Shown here: piece by piece, positions 23,398 to 35,857 of the stretch
Layout: each line of letters begins with the position of its first letter
How positions within the stretch are numbered: the stretch's first letter is position 1
Assembly (NCBI GenBank): GCA_014843695.1
Contig: CM026400.1
Span: 37,556,234-37,620,233, forward strand
Length of the DNA: 64,000 bases
Direction: 5' to 3'
Source of the DNA: Archivesica marissinica
Lineage: Eukaryota; Mollusca; Bivalvia; Venerida; Vesicomyidae
Translations under genes and position numbers: made by a program
The notes under the pieces: model-generated
What the model saw: only the letters and a program-made list of their open reading frames with translations
Database searches by the model: none
What the model was told of the DNA's origin: nothing

Positions 23398-23605
23398 CAT
23401 ACCAGTTTCTTACATCAAACATTGTATCAACATTTAGGAGAAGAACTATATACGTTTTATTTCGTTCTAATCCCTTACATTCTACTGCTGTTAAATTGTA
23501 TGCAAAATGTTCATTTCTTGATCGTTAAAATACCGAAATAAATAATGTTTAAACTAACACTAAGCTGGTGAAGATGTTCTTCTATATTTCCTATAGAATT
23601 ATATA

Positions 23606-23802
23606 TAGTCTACATCCGTTATGTCGAATTCCGTCGGACCGAACACAATATTTCGACATAACCGAACCTTGACGTAACGAAATTCCATATATACAGATCC
23701 AGTTATATGTAAAATTATAGTGTCTGAAATGGGACTTTGAACCGACTTAGAGAAAACCGGAGAATGCGACATAACCGACTTTGACATAACAGATGTAGAC
23801 TG
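23606..23802. mobile_element. MITE-2 copy (copy A)
   Basis: Inverted ends agtctacatccgttatgtcg and ttgacataacagatgtagac, with repeated internal cgacataaccga motifs. The copy at 59096-59252 has the cleaner cagtc...gactg ends with flanking TA, typical of Tc1/mariner-pogo-type elements. Confidence 0.75.
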
Positions 23803-23932
23803 TAGTACATTCTTTAAAAATCATAAACTACAATTAACATATTTTTGAAATTTGCCATGTGGCATCATATAGTGAACCTTAACAAAATGTAAGAAGTTTC
23901 CCGCATACTAAACTATCATCCTAGTTTTCTTA

Positions 23933-24075
23933 TCGCGAACAACATGTATCAACATTAAGCTGGTGAAGCCGCGAACAACATGTATCAACATTAAGCTGGT
24001 GAAGCCGCGAACAACATGTATCAACATTAAGCTGGTGAAGCCGCGAACAACATGTATCAACATTAAGCTGGTGAA
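23933..24075. repeat. 36-bp tandem repeat, 4 units (copy A)
   Basis: Monomer gcgaacaacatgtatcaaca + ttaagctggtgaagcc. Copy B at 41741-41883 has the same number. Confidence 0.93.
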
Positions 24076-24102
24076 GTTTTTCTTCTATATTTCCTATGGT
24101 AT

Positions 24103-24290
24103 TACACATCACTCTCGAGACCTCATTCCTGATGAAATCCATCGCCACGAGGGAGAGAGAAGAGGCAATGTTGAATTTAAATGCCTTGCCTAAGAGCACA
24201 ATCGTAACTACTCCAGCGGGGCTCGAACTCCGGACCTTTCGCACCTGAAGCGAACGCGCATCGACTGCGCTATCTCGAATTCCATTGTTT
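24103..24290 (-). mobile_element. SINE-B copy, minus (copy A)
   Basis: Reads on the minus strand from a tRNA-like head (gcgcagtcgatgcgcgttcg) through the family body to ctcgagagtgat. The head shows a near-intact B box (gttcgagccccg). Copy B: 41911-42098. Confidence 0.85.
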
Positions 24291-24981
24291 ATATGTGAAG
24301 TGAATCCCACGTGTGAAGTTTAGTTTTATCATATTTTATTGCTCAATTCGTTTTACATATACATGTGAATACAAAACATGACACATTAAATAATGGCAAA
24401 CGGGTCGGGCCACAAGTTCTAGCAACATTACGTACGACCCTTCCCGACAAGATAGTAACTGAAAAGACCAGCGACCAAGCATATATAAATTTTTAAAAAA
24501 TAACAATTTTATTTTTACACAAAATCAAATTTTCTGAAAAAAGTACATGTAATAGAGTTAGGAAAATAAAATAACAAAGAATAAGAATAAGTTATGAGAG
24601 AAAGAATGAGAAAGTATGAGAACGTATATGAAGTGATTCCAGGATCCGCAATTCTACACTAAGCAGAATAACTAATTGGTATCGAAATACATTCATACAT
24701 CAATACATTTACCAATGAAACATTCAATTAATTTAACATACCTTTGACGTAGTTCTAAAAAATGTGTACATTTCCTGAACACTCACGTGTATGTTTTATA
24801 GCCCTTTGGGATTTTCAAATCGGGTGATCGATCCAGGGCCTTCATGGGCCTCTGTTTATATTAACATGTACATATGTTGTATATAGTTGGTTTTAAAGGC
24901 CTTACAGACGATCGATAGTCTCCAATGAGAGTCCTTGTTCAATAAATATTAGGATTATTATTGCAAACAATTGTTTTCCAG
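24291..24981. other. intron, no feature recognised
   Basis: AT-rich sequence between SINE-B and the next cytoplasmic exon. I see no coding or tandem structure. Copy B equivalent: 42099-42789. Confidence 0.5.
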
Positions 24982-25053
24982 TCGAATCGTGCAGGCGATA
25001 TACTCGGGTGGATCGATGTAGGGAATGCGTTCAGTTCAACCGATTCTAAGAAG
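24982..25053 (+). CDS. cytoplasmic exon 3 (copy A)
   Basis: A 72-bp, phase 0-0 exon between attgttttccag and aagaag|gtatgt, both strong sites. It encodes SNRAGDILGWIDVGNAFSST then DSKK. Only this frame is open across the segment. Copy B is 42790-42861, identical. Confidence 0.75.
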
Positions 25054-25128
25054 GTATGTACATGTGTATTTGTATCGCGCATATCTAAAGCCACAACGTT
25101 ATTACATGATTATTAAATATGCCAAAAT

Positions 25129-25296
25129 GGGTGATGTTCGATTAGCGCAGTGGTTAGCAAGCTCACATCTCACCGATGCACCCAGGGTTCGATCCCTGGA
25201 CAGATACGTATGTGAGCTGCTACTGTGATCGACAGATTGGAGATTTCTCCACATATAAGCTTTCATCCGCGCTAACGAGAGTGATTAATATAATAT
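25129..25296 (+). mobile_element. SINE-C copy with tRNA head (copy A)
   Basis: The head reads cgattagcgcagtggttagc (A-box-like) and gggttcgatccctgg (B-box-like), followed by a shortened central block and the tail tttcatccgcgctaacgaga. Copy B: 42937-43104. Confidence 0.8.
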
Positions 25297-25305
25297 ATGT
25301 GTGTG

Positions 25306-25590
25306 TTTTTACGTTTATTTATCGTCGCTACCGGTTGCCCATATGAGCGACGCCTCCTGAAGAGATTAGTTATTTTAGATTATGGAGGATAGTGCATGAT
25401 ACAGACAGAGACCCATTCCAGAATCTCCTCTGGTTCTTTTATGTGCACGGTGTAAAGCACCGACACGAGACCTCGGTTTAACATCCCATCTGAAAGACTG
25501 TTAATTTTATTAGGGTCAGACGGGGGATCGAATCTGCGAGCCTGGATTACCAGTCCAACGTGTTACCACTGGCCTACATATCCGTCTGTT
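25306..25590 (-). mobile_element. SINE-A copy, minus (copy A)
   Basis: Full-length SINE-A on the minus strand, from tail (acgtttatttatcgtcgcta) to tRNA head (accagtccaacgtgttaccactgg). A second SINE-C tail follows at 25597-25700, so SINE-A seems to have landed in or between SINE-C copies. Copy B: 43114-43398. Confidence 0.85.
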
Positions 25591-25596
25591 TTCATT

Positions 25597-25700
25597 CAAG
25601 ATATTCCGATTTCCTCTCCATATATAAGCTTTCATCCGCGCCAACGAGAGTGATTAATATAAGTTGCTAAAGCTTGTATCGCAATCATTGTGAAATAAAC
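25597..25700 (+). mobile_element. SINE-C 3' part (copy A)
   Basis: Starts within the central block (gatttcctctccatatataa) and runs through gctttcatccgcgccaacga to the AT-rich tail. Copy B: 43405-43508. Confidence 0.75.
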
Positions 25701-25844
25701 ACGTTAACAAATGTTTAAACTAAACAGTGCATGATGTCATATATACAGCAGGTGTAATGTACGCTCGTCCGCTTTGGATTATATGACCTTGTGAGATAAT
25801 AAACTTTTCAAACATATCTCCATTTTTCTTCCACTATGTTGCAG

Positions 25845-25962
25845 TCGGCTCACAGATATGCAACAGAATCGATATAGTCTTGATAGAGAATGTGGAGAAA
25901 GAATGATAACATCTGAACACTTTGATCAAGCAGGCGAAGAGGAAATGCAAAGCTTCGGTTGA
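25845..25962 (+). CDS. terminal cytoplasmic exon, two possible frames (copy A)
   Basis: The acceptor is ctatgttgcag (AG 25843-25844). Joined in phase 0 to the exon ending at 25053, it gives SAHRYATESI and stop at 25875-25877. A different frame, entered in phase 2, is open to TGA at 25960-25962 and looks more protein-like (LTDMQQNRYSLDRECGER, then FDQAGEEEMQSFG). Using it needs either a weak internal donor in the preceding exon (cgg|gtggat, phase 2) or an unseen small exon. Alternative C-termini are possible. Copy B: 43653-43770. Confidence 0.5.
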
Positions 25963-26757
25963 ACTTGGTGTTGGTTGCGTGCGTCTGTCTGCCTGTTAGC
26001 AAGATAACTCAATATGTTGTGGATGAACTTTGATGAAACTTTTGTATCTCTCCCGAGTGTTACTCTCTACTTTCTTGATTTGTCATTAGTGTGTGCTCAA
26101 ATTGTTGCTTTAAGCTTGCTTAACCCTTTCAACACCAAGGGCCTCTAAATAGGCTTACAAAAAGTGTAGATCCAGATGAGCCGGCTCGTGACAGTAATAT
26201 TACTATTTTTAGACAATATTTACACATTTTGATAAATGAACTGGTCCAAATTTAATATTCTTATTAATTTATTGGTCTAAAACTATGATACACCACCAGT
26301 CCATGTCAGTTACTTCGTGTTGAATGGGTTAATACATGTATACATATATGTGCTACTTTATCATACACCACAAGTCCATGTCAGTTACTTCGTGTTGAAT
26401 GGGTTAATACATGTATATATCTATAAAACCAGGGATCATTTTAGAGGGCGATGTGGGCGAAATAGTTGCCCTATGCACCCTGACATTTTTTTACAATTTT
26501 CATACAAAATATTGGTCAGTAAGATACACTGGCCCATTATAAAGTACTCCTTCTATTAAAATGTAGTATTTAATGGGCATAAGGTGCATTTTAACCATAT
26601 TTTGTTGATATTTATTAAATAACACCATTTAAGAACGCGACCGCGCGCTTTCTCAATTCCCCCAACAATTCTGACCTAGAATGAACCATGCAGAACAGTA
26701 GGCAAATTTGATTGTGTGTCCCGTTGTATATAAGTTCGTCTATCTGTTTCATGCTTG
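25963..26757. other. intergenic region between converging genes (copy A)
   Basis: Contains a 2-unit direct repeat (ccagtccatgtcagttactt ... aatgggttaatacatgtata) at about 26283-26425. No canonical AATAAA is obvious just after the stop, so the polyadenylation site is not placed. Copy B: 43771-44565. Confidence 0.5.
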
Positions 26758-27705
26758 TTTAAATATCAATATATTCCCATGTTTCCATGCATTATATAGT
26801 AGGCAGGTTTTAGTAAATATCAATATATTCTCATGTTTCTATACATTATCTAGTAGGCAGGTTTTAGTAAATATCAATATATTCTCATGTTTCCATACAT
26901 TATCTAGTAGGCAGGATTTAGTAAATATCAATATATTCCCATGTTTCCATACATTATCTAGTAGGCAGGTTTTAGTAAATATCAATATATTCTCATGTTT
27001 CCATGCATTATATAGTAGGCAGGTTTTAGTAAATATCAATATATTCCCATGTTTCCATACATTATATAGTAGACAGGTTTTAGTAAATATCAATATATTC
27101 TCATGTTTCCATACATTATCTAGTAGGCAGGTTTTAGTAAATATCAATATATTCTCATGTTTCCATACATTATCTAGTAGGCAGGATTTAGTAAATATCA
27201 ATATATTCTCATGTTTCAATACATTATCTAGTAGGCAGGTTTTAGTAAATATCAATATATTCGCATGTTTCCATACATTATATAGTAGGAAGGTTTTAGT
27301 AAATATCAATATATTCTCATGTTTACATGCATTATCTAGTAGGCAGGTTTTAGTAAATATCAATATATTCGCATGTTTCCATACATTATCTAGTAGGCAG
27401 GTTTTAGTAAATATCAATATATTCGCATGTTTCCATACATTATCTAGTAGGCAGGTTTTAGTAAATATCAATATATTCGCATGTTTCCATACATTATATA
27501 GTAGGAAGGTTTTAGTAAATATCAATATATTCTCATGTTTACATGCATTATCTAGTAGGCAGGTTTTAGTAAATATCAATATATTCGCATGTTTCCATAC
27601 ATTATCTAGTAGGCAGGTTTTAGTAAATATCAATATATTCTCATATTTCCATGCATTATCCAGTAGGAAGGTTTTAGTAAATATCAATATATTCTCATGT
27701 TTCCA
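26758..27705. repeat. 54-bp minisatellite, copy A (about 17 units)
   Basis: Monomer ggttttagtaaatatcaata + tattctcatgtttccataca + ttatctagtaggca. A period divisible by three gives long open frames on both strands, which are not genes. Copy B (44566-45456) lacks one unit (net 57 bp). Confidence 0.95.
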
Positions 27706-27905
27706 TATAATAATTCACATTATCTAAATATAGATATAAAATATGAAGTATCGCTTTAATTGGAATCTTTTTTATCATTATAATACTGTTGCCTGCAACA
27801 AGTCACTCTACGAGAACCGCGTTGCCGCAGTATACATGCTGCGTACTGTTTGGTAGACCCTAGCGGTACCCTTTGTTGTTTTACCTGACATATCACTACA
27901 CTAGT

Positions 27906-28085
27906 CTACTTCTCGAGAGCAGCAATGACACCGTATAATGCTTGTTCAAGGTCCTGAAATCTGGGGTCATCTCCAACTCCGTGGATCGTTAAATGGTTGG
28001 TAACATAGGTGATCCCTAATCCGTTCTTTATGTCCCCTATTGCTACCTGTCCTCCGTGACCTGTATGGCCAACAGTACGTTCTCG
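27906..28085 (-). pseudogene. hydrolase exon 8, duplicate (copy A)
   Basis: Same sequence as 45657-45836: the last exon of the beta-lactamase-like gene, with RERTVGHTGHGGQVAIGD and stop at 27906-27908. In copy A only exons 7 and 8 are present before the gap, so if this duplication is real it is a truncated gene. If it is an assembly overlap, it is simply the other allele. Confidence 0.85.
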
Positions 28086-28109
28086 CTGTGGCACAAATAG
28101 AACACACTT

Positions 28110-28630
28110 AAGTAAACTAAGAATCCGGACAGGTATGGCTCCGTGTTCGTTCAACCAAAGGAATAAATGCAACGTAAGCTAAGAATCCGGACGGGAAAGT
28201 CTCCCTGTTCGTTTAACCAAAGGAATAAATGCAAAGTAAACTAAGAATCCGGACGGGAATGTCACCCTGTTCGTTCAACCAAAGGAATAAATGCAAAGTA
28301 AAACATAAGATTCCGTACGGGTATGTCTCCTTGTTCTTTCAACAATAGGAATAGAAGCAATGTAAACTAAGAATCCGGACGGGAATGTCACCTTGTTCGT
28401 TCAACCAAAGGAATAAATGCAAAGTAAACTATAAATCCGGACGGGAATGTCTCTCTGTTTGTTCAAGCAAAGGAATAAATGCATCGTAAACTAAGAATCC
28501 GGACGGATATGTCTCCCTGTTCGTTCAACCAAAGGAATAAATGCAACGTAAACTAAGAATCCGGACGGGTAGATATCCCTGTTCGTTTAACCAAAGGAAT
28601 AAATGTAAAGTAAACTAAGAATCCGGACCT
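28110..28630. repeat. 62-bp minisatellite, copy A (about 8 units)
   Basis: Monomer aaactaagaatccggacggg + aatgtctccctgttcgttca + accaaaggaataaatgcaaa + gt, in the intron between hydrolase exons 7 and 8. Copy B: 45861-46381. Confidence 0.92.
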
Positions 28631-28756
28631 GTTAGTCTTATTGATTGCCAAGAACTGTATCTCCCTAATGAACAAACAGAACGGATGCCAGGTAAAATAA
28701 TAGGTATGCTCCGGACCGGTATGCCTGTATGTGCATTGTACCATACCAGTACAAAT

Positions 28757-29013
28757 AAGACCAGCGGGGTTTACGCCTGCATCAGCACCATTTTGAGCTA
28801 TATCGCCGGTGGGTAGTTTACTGAAGAACACATTTCCCGGACAGGCTCCAGCGGTTAACCAGCACTTCGTGCAGCAATCTCCGTAGGAAGCTGCCAACTT
28901 GTTCATATAAATGAGACACGACCTGAGCGGGGCTCGAACACGTGCCCGTCAGTAATGATGTGTTACAGTGGTATACAAGTCAACAACCTTAACCACTCGA
29001 CCACGGAGGCGGA
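28757..29013 (-). mobile_element. SINE-D copy, minus (copy A)
   Basis: The minus strand reads gcctccgtggtcgagtggtt (tRNA-Ser/Leu-like A box), a long variable-arm region, cgagccccgctcagg (B box), then the gagcctgtccgggaaatgtg body. It belongs with the insertion at 37749. Copy B: 46508-46764. Confidence 0.8.
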
Positions 29014-29075
29014 CCCAATCAATTGTAAAGTTAGTTTAAAGTTGGGATGTAGGCCTATACAATTATTGTACATAC

Positions 29076-29330
29076 CCAAGGATTTTTCCTATATAAAGTT
29101 CCTAGACCAATGACGGACTCCTCCCCGGTTAGCATCACTGAATCTCGACCAGATACCACCGGCGTAGAAAGTTGTTCTATACTGGCACGTGATAGTAGCT
29201 GGTTCCCGTCATGTTTTTCGCCATTTGAAAGAATACCGTACAATTTAGCCAATCCTCGAGCGGTACCAGTCCCAGACAATGACGAAATTGTAACCTCCCT
29301 CATGTACGGGTTATTTAATACGTCTGTTCT
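29076..29330 (-). pseudogene. hydrolase exon 7, duplicate (copy A)
   Basis: Identical in reading to 46827-47081 (RTDVLNNPYMREVTISSL ... GTGTARGLAKLYGIL). An 85-codon, phase 0-0 exon with intact splice sites (atatatttcag; ccttgg|gtatgt). Confidence 0.85.
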
Positions 29331-31717
29331 CTGAAATATATCTCAATTCCTGAGTGTTCAGATATTAAGATACGTTCCTTGTTTATGGAATTCAGTAGAA
29401 TGTCCTGAATTGCATTGATTATTTCGAATATTCACCCGAACGTCCGAATATCCGAATAGCCTACTAATCCAGTATTCGGAAACAATATTATATTTGCAAA
29501 AATGAAATAAACTGTCATAAATCAGATACGTTATTCTCTTTTGAAACCATCATACACTCTTCCATTCATTGGTTATGGTCTTACATAGCATGTTTTGACC
29601 TGTAGTTAACTCGTGTATGTGTTTGTTCCATGTATGTTCCATTAATGACAAACCCCTTGTGGGGACCTATACATATTTTCCAGGGCAGGCTGTAACAAAA
29701 TGAAAGTGACCATTTTAACTAATGTGTAGTTGGGGCCTCTTTATCAATGGATTTCAGAGCATTTTGCCGTACCATTGAAACATTTATTCAATGATTTTAT
29801 CATAAATTGGGACGAATGTATCTATACTAGATAAAGGACAGTGGTGTATTATTCTATATCACTTATAAGGGAAATTCCCGTTTATTTGATATAAATCCGA
29901 CTAGTATTAGCAGATTTGGGTTTATTCTTTTCAAATCACTGTTCCCTTTATCAGTGAAATTAACCTCCAGGGCCTGATAAGAACCCCACACAGTGCACTG
30001 ACATTGCATTCGGAACATCACAATTGACTGTTGTGAATTGTACATGCGACAGATTTGGGTATGTAACTATATATTATATTGTTCGTAGTTGTCATTAGAG
30101 GTATTTTATCTAAAACGTCGTCTAAAGCAACTGTCCGAGACGTTACCAGAAACATGTTGTAGTAAATCGTTATTAAAAGTGGTTCTAGTGATTTACGACG
30201 ATGGATATCTACTGTTCATTACATACATAATAATTACCTAATAACTACTGTTGAATCCAGTGTTGAATATATGGCTGGGGCAGAGTTGTTATCAGCTGTT
30301 GTCGAAAGGGGTGTCATGTACGCCTAAATTGCAGGAGCGGAGTAATAGGTCTCGAGTGGTTCTAAGTTTGTGTATATATATATATATATAGATATACCAT
30401 ATGATGTCATGATGGGTACGGAGTCGTTGTATATTTAGACCGTCACCATGTGTATTGATTATACATAGACGTGTGTGTATCTATGTCTAAGCATTATGGT
30501 AGCTATTGCCTTGTTGTTGTACCACAATGTTATAATATAAGGTGGTAAGAAGAGGCTAGTAGATTGACGTAGCACAAGGGTATTATATTTGTTATTGTTG
30601 TAGTCGCTTCATGCCTGAGCCGTGAGAGGTGTAGCTCAGGGGCGTAGATCCTGTTCGGAACGATCAAGATAACAAGATGGGGCACGAGCCGACTGGGATA
30701 GTTTGCCGGCGTGAGCTGGTGACGTCCATATACTGGAGAGTGTCAGCTGTTAGCGGTAGCTGTACAGCATCGAGTCCACCGTCAGTGGACAGGGTCCTTA
30801 GAACGCATGGAGTTAATGATCTTGCGTATTGTAAATCTTTAAAGTGTGCATTATAGCACTGTGACGGCAATACTTGCCAAGCTTTTAAAGTGTGCATTAT
30901 AGCACTGTGATGGCCATACGTGCCAATGTTTAAATAGTTGTATTATAGCCTAATGTTAAAGCCGAGTGTGGAACGGCAGAGATTTAGATCTCGGAACTGT
31001 GACATAAATTAACGGCATTACCAGCCGAAGACCGGGCTCTATACCGGAAGTGAAGCCATCATCTGTGAAGAGCCAAACTACGGACAAACATACGTCTCTT
31101 ACCATCCATTGTCCGTGTTGCAAGTGTTGTTTGATGTATATTAAAAATTGTAAATCTACTTAGTCTTTATGCATACACTTGATCCTTGTATCCGTGACCC
31201 TGAGATAAGCTGGCCCTCGTGTCATTCTGTGACACAGGCTTTGCCGACCTAACGGTTAACCAGTACTAAGCAATGTGTGTGAGGTGCCTTGCTCAATGAC
31301 AGTACATGCATGACCTGACAGAGTGTCGGACCTTGGGCCGTTCGATTCCAAATCCAACGCTCTACCCACAGACGCTTGGAGTCTGGACAAATGTTTGCCG
31401 GTTCAAAACCACAAAACTAAGAAACTTTGGTTTTTGTTTGGTTTTTAGGAACACTATGATACACTATAGGCTTGACACTATACATAAAAAATGTTTTACA
31501 CCATTCCAAGCAAGTTTTAAAATGACACCCCGTCATTATCAAGGCTATATATTGAAAGATAACCAGGTCGCAAATGTAAACAAACCATGTGCTACACATT
31601 TAACGGCCGTAATATGCCAGTTTCTAAACTTACTTGTAAATCCACTATTTTAGTTCTCCGCAGCAATCATTTGTCTATCAAACGATTGTCGTCTGGATGT
31701 CTACCTTTTCCTGTTTA
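29331..31717. other. hydrolase intron 6, unique part (copy A)
   Basis: About 2.4 kb without a recognised exon. It holds a short (TA)n at 30378-30391 and a two-unit repeat of about 45 bp (aaagtgtgcattatagcact) at 30836-30925. Open frames here have no family resemblance. Copy B: 47082-49468. Confidence 0.55.
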
Positions 31718-33010
31718 CGCTCAATTTTCTCATTGGCTGTGCTATTATATAGCATGCTCTCATTGGCTGTGCTATTATATAACATGCTCTCATTGGCTGT
31801 GCTATTCTATAACATGCTCTCATTGGCTGTGCTATTATATAACATGTTCTTATTGAATGTGTTATCATATAGCATGCTCTCATTTGCTGTGCTATTATAT
31901 AACATGCTCTCATTGGCTGTGTTATTATATAACATGCTCCCATTGGCTGTGCTATTATATAACATGCTCGCATTGGCTGAGCTATTATGTAACATGCTCT
32001 CATTGGCTGTGTTATCATATAGCATGCTCTCATTGGCTGTGCTATCATATAGCATGCTCTCATTGGCTGTGTTATCATATAGCATGCTCTCATTGGCTGT
32101 GCTATTATATAACATGCTCTCATTGGCTGTGTTATCATATAGCATACTCTCATTGGCTGTGCTATCATATAGCATGCTATCATTGGCTGTGATATTATAT
32201 AACATGCTCTCATTGGCTGTGCTATTATATAACATGCTCTCATTGGCTGTGCTATTATATAACATGCTCTCATTGGCTGAGCTATTATATAACATGCTCT
32301 CATTGGCTGTGCTGTTATATAACATGCTCTCATTGGCTGTGTTATCATATAACATGCTCCCATTGGCTGTGCTGTTATATAACATGGTGTAATTGGCTGT
32401 GTTATTATATAACATGCTCCCATTGGCTGTGCTAGTATATGACATGCTCGCATTGGCTGAGTTATTATGTAACATGCTCTCATTGGCTGTGTTATCATAT
32501 AGCATGCTCTCATTGGCTGTGCTATCATATAGCATGCTCTCATTGGCTGTGTTATCATATAGCATGCTCTCATTGGCTGTGCTATTATATAACATGCTCT
32601 CATTGGCTGTGTTATCATATAGCATGCTCTCATTGGCTGTGCTATCATATAGCATGCTATCATTGGCTGTGTTATCATATAGCATGCTCTCATTGGCTGT
32701 GCTATTATATAACATGCTCTCATTGGCTGTGTTATCATATAGCATGCTCTCATTGGCTGTGCTATCATATAGCATGCTATCATTGGCTGTGTTATCATAT
32801 AGCATGCTCTCATTGGCTGTGCTATTATATAACATGCTCTCATTGGCTGTGTTATCATATAGCATGCTCTCATTGGCTGTGCTATCATATAGCATGCTAT
32901 CATTGGCTGTGTTATCATATAGCATGCTCTCATTGGCTGTGCTATTATATAACATGCTCTCATTGGCTGTGTTATCATATAGCATGCTCTCATTGGCTGT
33001 GCTATCATAT
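31718..33010. repeat. 30-bp minisatellite with CCAAT/TATA-like units, copy A
   Basis: Monomer tcattggctgtgctattata + taacatgctc, about 43 units up to the gap. From about 32580 a four-monomer, 120-bp higher-order unit repeats. Every monomer carries ATTGG (inverse CCAAT) and most carry a TATATA-like core. Long open frames on both strands arise from the 30-bp period. Copy B: 49469-51157. Confidence 0.95.
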
Positions 33011-34010
33011 NNNNNNNNNNNNNNNNNNNNNNNNNNNNNNNNNNNNNNNNNNNNNNNNNNNNNNNNNNNNNNNNNNNNNNNNNNNNNNNNNNNNNNNNNN
33101 NNNNNNNNNNNNNNNNNNNNNNNNNNNNNNNNNNNNNNNNNNNNNNNNNNNNNNNNNNNNNNNNNNNNNNNNNNNNNNNNNNNNNNNNNNNNNNNNNNNN
33201 NNNNNNNNNNNNNNNNNNNNNNNNNNNNNNNNNNNNNNNNNNNNNNNNNNNNNNNNNNNNNNNNNNNNNNNNNNNNNNNNNNNNNNNNNNNNNNNNNNNN
33301 NNNNNNNNNNNNNNNNNNNNNNNNNNNNNNNNNNNNNNNNNNNNNNNNNNNNNNNNNNNNNNNNNNNNNNNNNNNNNNNNNNNNNNNNNNNNNNNNNNNN
33401 NNNNNNNNNNNNNNNNNNNNNNNNNNNNNNNNNNNNNNNNNNNNNNNNNNNNNNNNNNNNNNNNNNNNNNNNNNNNNNNNNNNNNNNNNNNNNNNNNNNN
33501 NNNNNNNNNNNNNNNNNNNNNNNNNNNNNNNNNNNNNNNNNNNNNNNNNNNNNNNNNNNNNNNNNNNNNNNNNNNNNNNNNNNNNNNNNNNNNNNNNNNN
33601 NNNNNNNNNNNNNNNNNNNNNNNNNNNNNNNNNNNNNNNNNNNNNNNNNNNNNNNNNNNNNNNNNNNNNNNNNNNNNNNNNNNNNNNNNNNNNNNNNNNN
33701 NNNNNNNNNNNNNNNNNNNNNNNNNNNNNNNNNNNNNNNNNNNNNNNNNNNNNNNNNNNNNNNNNNNNNNNNNNNNNNNNNNNNNNNNNNNNNNNNNNNN
33801 NNNNNNNNNNNNNNNNNNNNNNNNNNNNNNNNNNNNNNNNNNNNNNNNNNNNNNNNNNNNNNNNNNNNNNNNNNNNNNNNNNNNNNNNNNNNNNNNNNNN
33901 NNNNNNNNNNNNNNNNNNNNNNNNNNNNNNNNNNNNNNNNNNNNNNNNNNNNNNNNNNNNNNNNNNNNNNNNNNNNNNNNNNNNNNNNNNNNNNNNNNNN
34001 NNNNNNNNNN
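33011..34010. other. assembly gap (1,000 N)
   Basis: Exactly 1,000 N. The left side ends inside the 30-bp array. The right side starts at the sequence equivalent to position 18839. Confidence 0.99.
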
Positions 34011-34239
34011 GCTAGTCTGTAAATGCAGACATATAATACCTATTGTATCACAAAACTTTGCTTGTATTCAGTGTAATACAGTCATCTCATAATTTCTTAA
34101 ATGTATGCACATGTAATAACACCTGGAATTATTCTGATTGGTTGAGAGAATAATTCTTATAATTTGTACATTAAACTTTAAAGTATGCATATTTCTATTT
34201 GAATTGGTACATACTGTTACTGGCAAGACGCACTATGCT

Positions 34240-35857
34240 TTACACCGTACACCATTTGGGTCAACGTGCGGTAGCAATTAATTAGATACTATTGCAATAT
34301 TTACGTGCACCGTACAACATTGGGTCAACGTGCGGTAGCAATTAATTAGATAATATTGCAATCTCTAAGTACACCGTACAACATTGGGTCAGCGTGCGGT
34401 AGCAATTAATTAGATACTATTGCAATCTCTAAGTACACCGTACAACATTGGGTCAACGTGCGGTAGCAATTAATTAGATACTATTGCAATCTCTAAGTAC
34501 ACCGTACAACATTGGGTCAGCGTGCGGTAGCAATTAATTAGATACTATTGCAATCTCTAAGTACACCGTACAACATTGGGTCAGCGTATGGTAGCAATTA
34601 ATTAGATACTATTGCAATCTCTAAGTACACGGTACAACATTTGGTCAACGTACGGTAGCAATTAATTAGATACTATTGCAATCTCTAAGTACACGGTACA
34701 ACATTTGGTCAACGTACGGTAGCAATTAATGGATAATATTGCAATCTCTAAGTACACCGTACAACATTGGGTCAACGTGCGGTAGCAATTAATTAGATAC
34801 TATTTAAATCTCTAAGTACACCGTACAACATTGGGTCAGCGTGTGGTAGCAATTAATGGATACTATTGCAATCTCTAAGTACACCGTACAACATTGGGTC
34901 AACGTACGGTAGCAATTAATTAGATACTATTGCAATCTCTAAGTACACCGTACAACATTGGGTCAACGTGCGGTAGCAATTAATTAGATACTATTTCAAT
35001 CTCTAAGTACACCGTACAACATTGGGTCAGCGTGTGGTAGCAATTAATGGATACTATTGCAATCTCTAAGTACACCGTACAACATTGGGTCAACGTGCGG
35101 TAGCAATTAATTAGATACTATTGCAATCTCTAAGTACACCGTACAACATTTGGTCAACGTGCGGTAGCAATTAATTAGATACTATTGCAATCTCTAAGTA
35201 CACCGTACAACATTGGGTCAACGTGCAGTAGCAATTAATTAGATACTATTGCAATCTCTAAGTACACCGTACAACATTGGGTCAGCGTATGGTAGCAATT
35301 AATTAGATACTATTGCAATCTCTAAGTACACCGTACAACATTGGGTCAACGTGCGGTAGCAATTAATTAGATACTATTGCAATCTCTAAGTACACCGTAC
35401 AACATTGGGTCAGCGTGTGGTAGCAATTAATGGATAATATTGCAATCTCTAAGTACACCGTACAGCATTGGGTCAGCGTGCGGTAGCAATTAATGGATAC
35501 TATTGCAATCACTAAGTACACCGTACAACATTGGGTCAGCGTATTGTAGAAATTAATTAGATACTATTGCAATCTCTAAGTACACCGTACAACAGTGGGT
35601 CAGCGTATGGTAGAAATTAATTAGATACTATTGCAATATATACGTGCATCGTACAACATTGGGTCAGCGTATGGTAGAAATTAATTAGATACTATTGCAA
35701 TATATACGTGCATCGTACAACAGTGGGTCAGCGTATGGTAGAAATTAATTAGATACTATTGCAATATATACGTGCATCGTACAACATTGGGTCAGCGTAT
35801 GGTAGAAATTAATTAGATACTATTGCAATATCTACGTGCATCGTACAACATTGGGTC
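34240..35857. repeat. 64-bp minisatellite, copy B (about 25 units)
   Basis: Same monomer as 19066-19848 with about twice the units. A sub-variant lacking ttag (caattaatggata) occurs in several units and is absent from copy A. Confidence 0.93.

Larger units (their letters stand above)
18839..33010. repeat. large duplicated segment, copy A
   Basis: Aligns in order and orientation with copy B (34013 to about 50.8 kb). In unique sequence from about 23.3 to 31.7 kb I find only a handful of differences plus a 57-bp array deletion, with an offset of 17,808 and then 17,751. Upstream of 23.3 kb the copies differ more, mainly in array length and a SINE present only in B. Copy A ends at the N gap and copy B begins at it, the pattern of overlapping contig ends. 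Confidence 0.95.

Noticed and set aside
23963..24193. Small open frame over the 36-bp repeat
   Set aside because: Four copies of one repeat followed by antisense SINE-B; no coding evidence.
26708..27727. Open frames of about 280-340 codons over the 54-bp array (and copy B)
   Set aside because: Present on both strands at once and explained by a stop-free period divisible by three.
31697..33008. Hydrophobic repeat 'protein' on + and Met/Ala-rich repeat on - over the 30-bp array
   Set aside because: Minisatellite artefact; both strands open. The only real coding piece nearby is hydrolase exon 6 at 51165-51355 in copy B.
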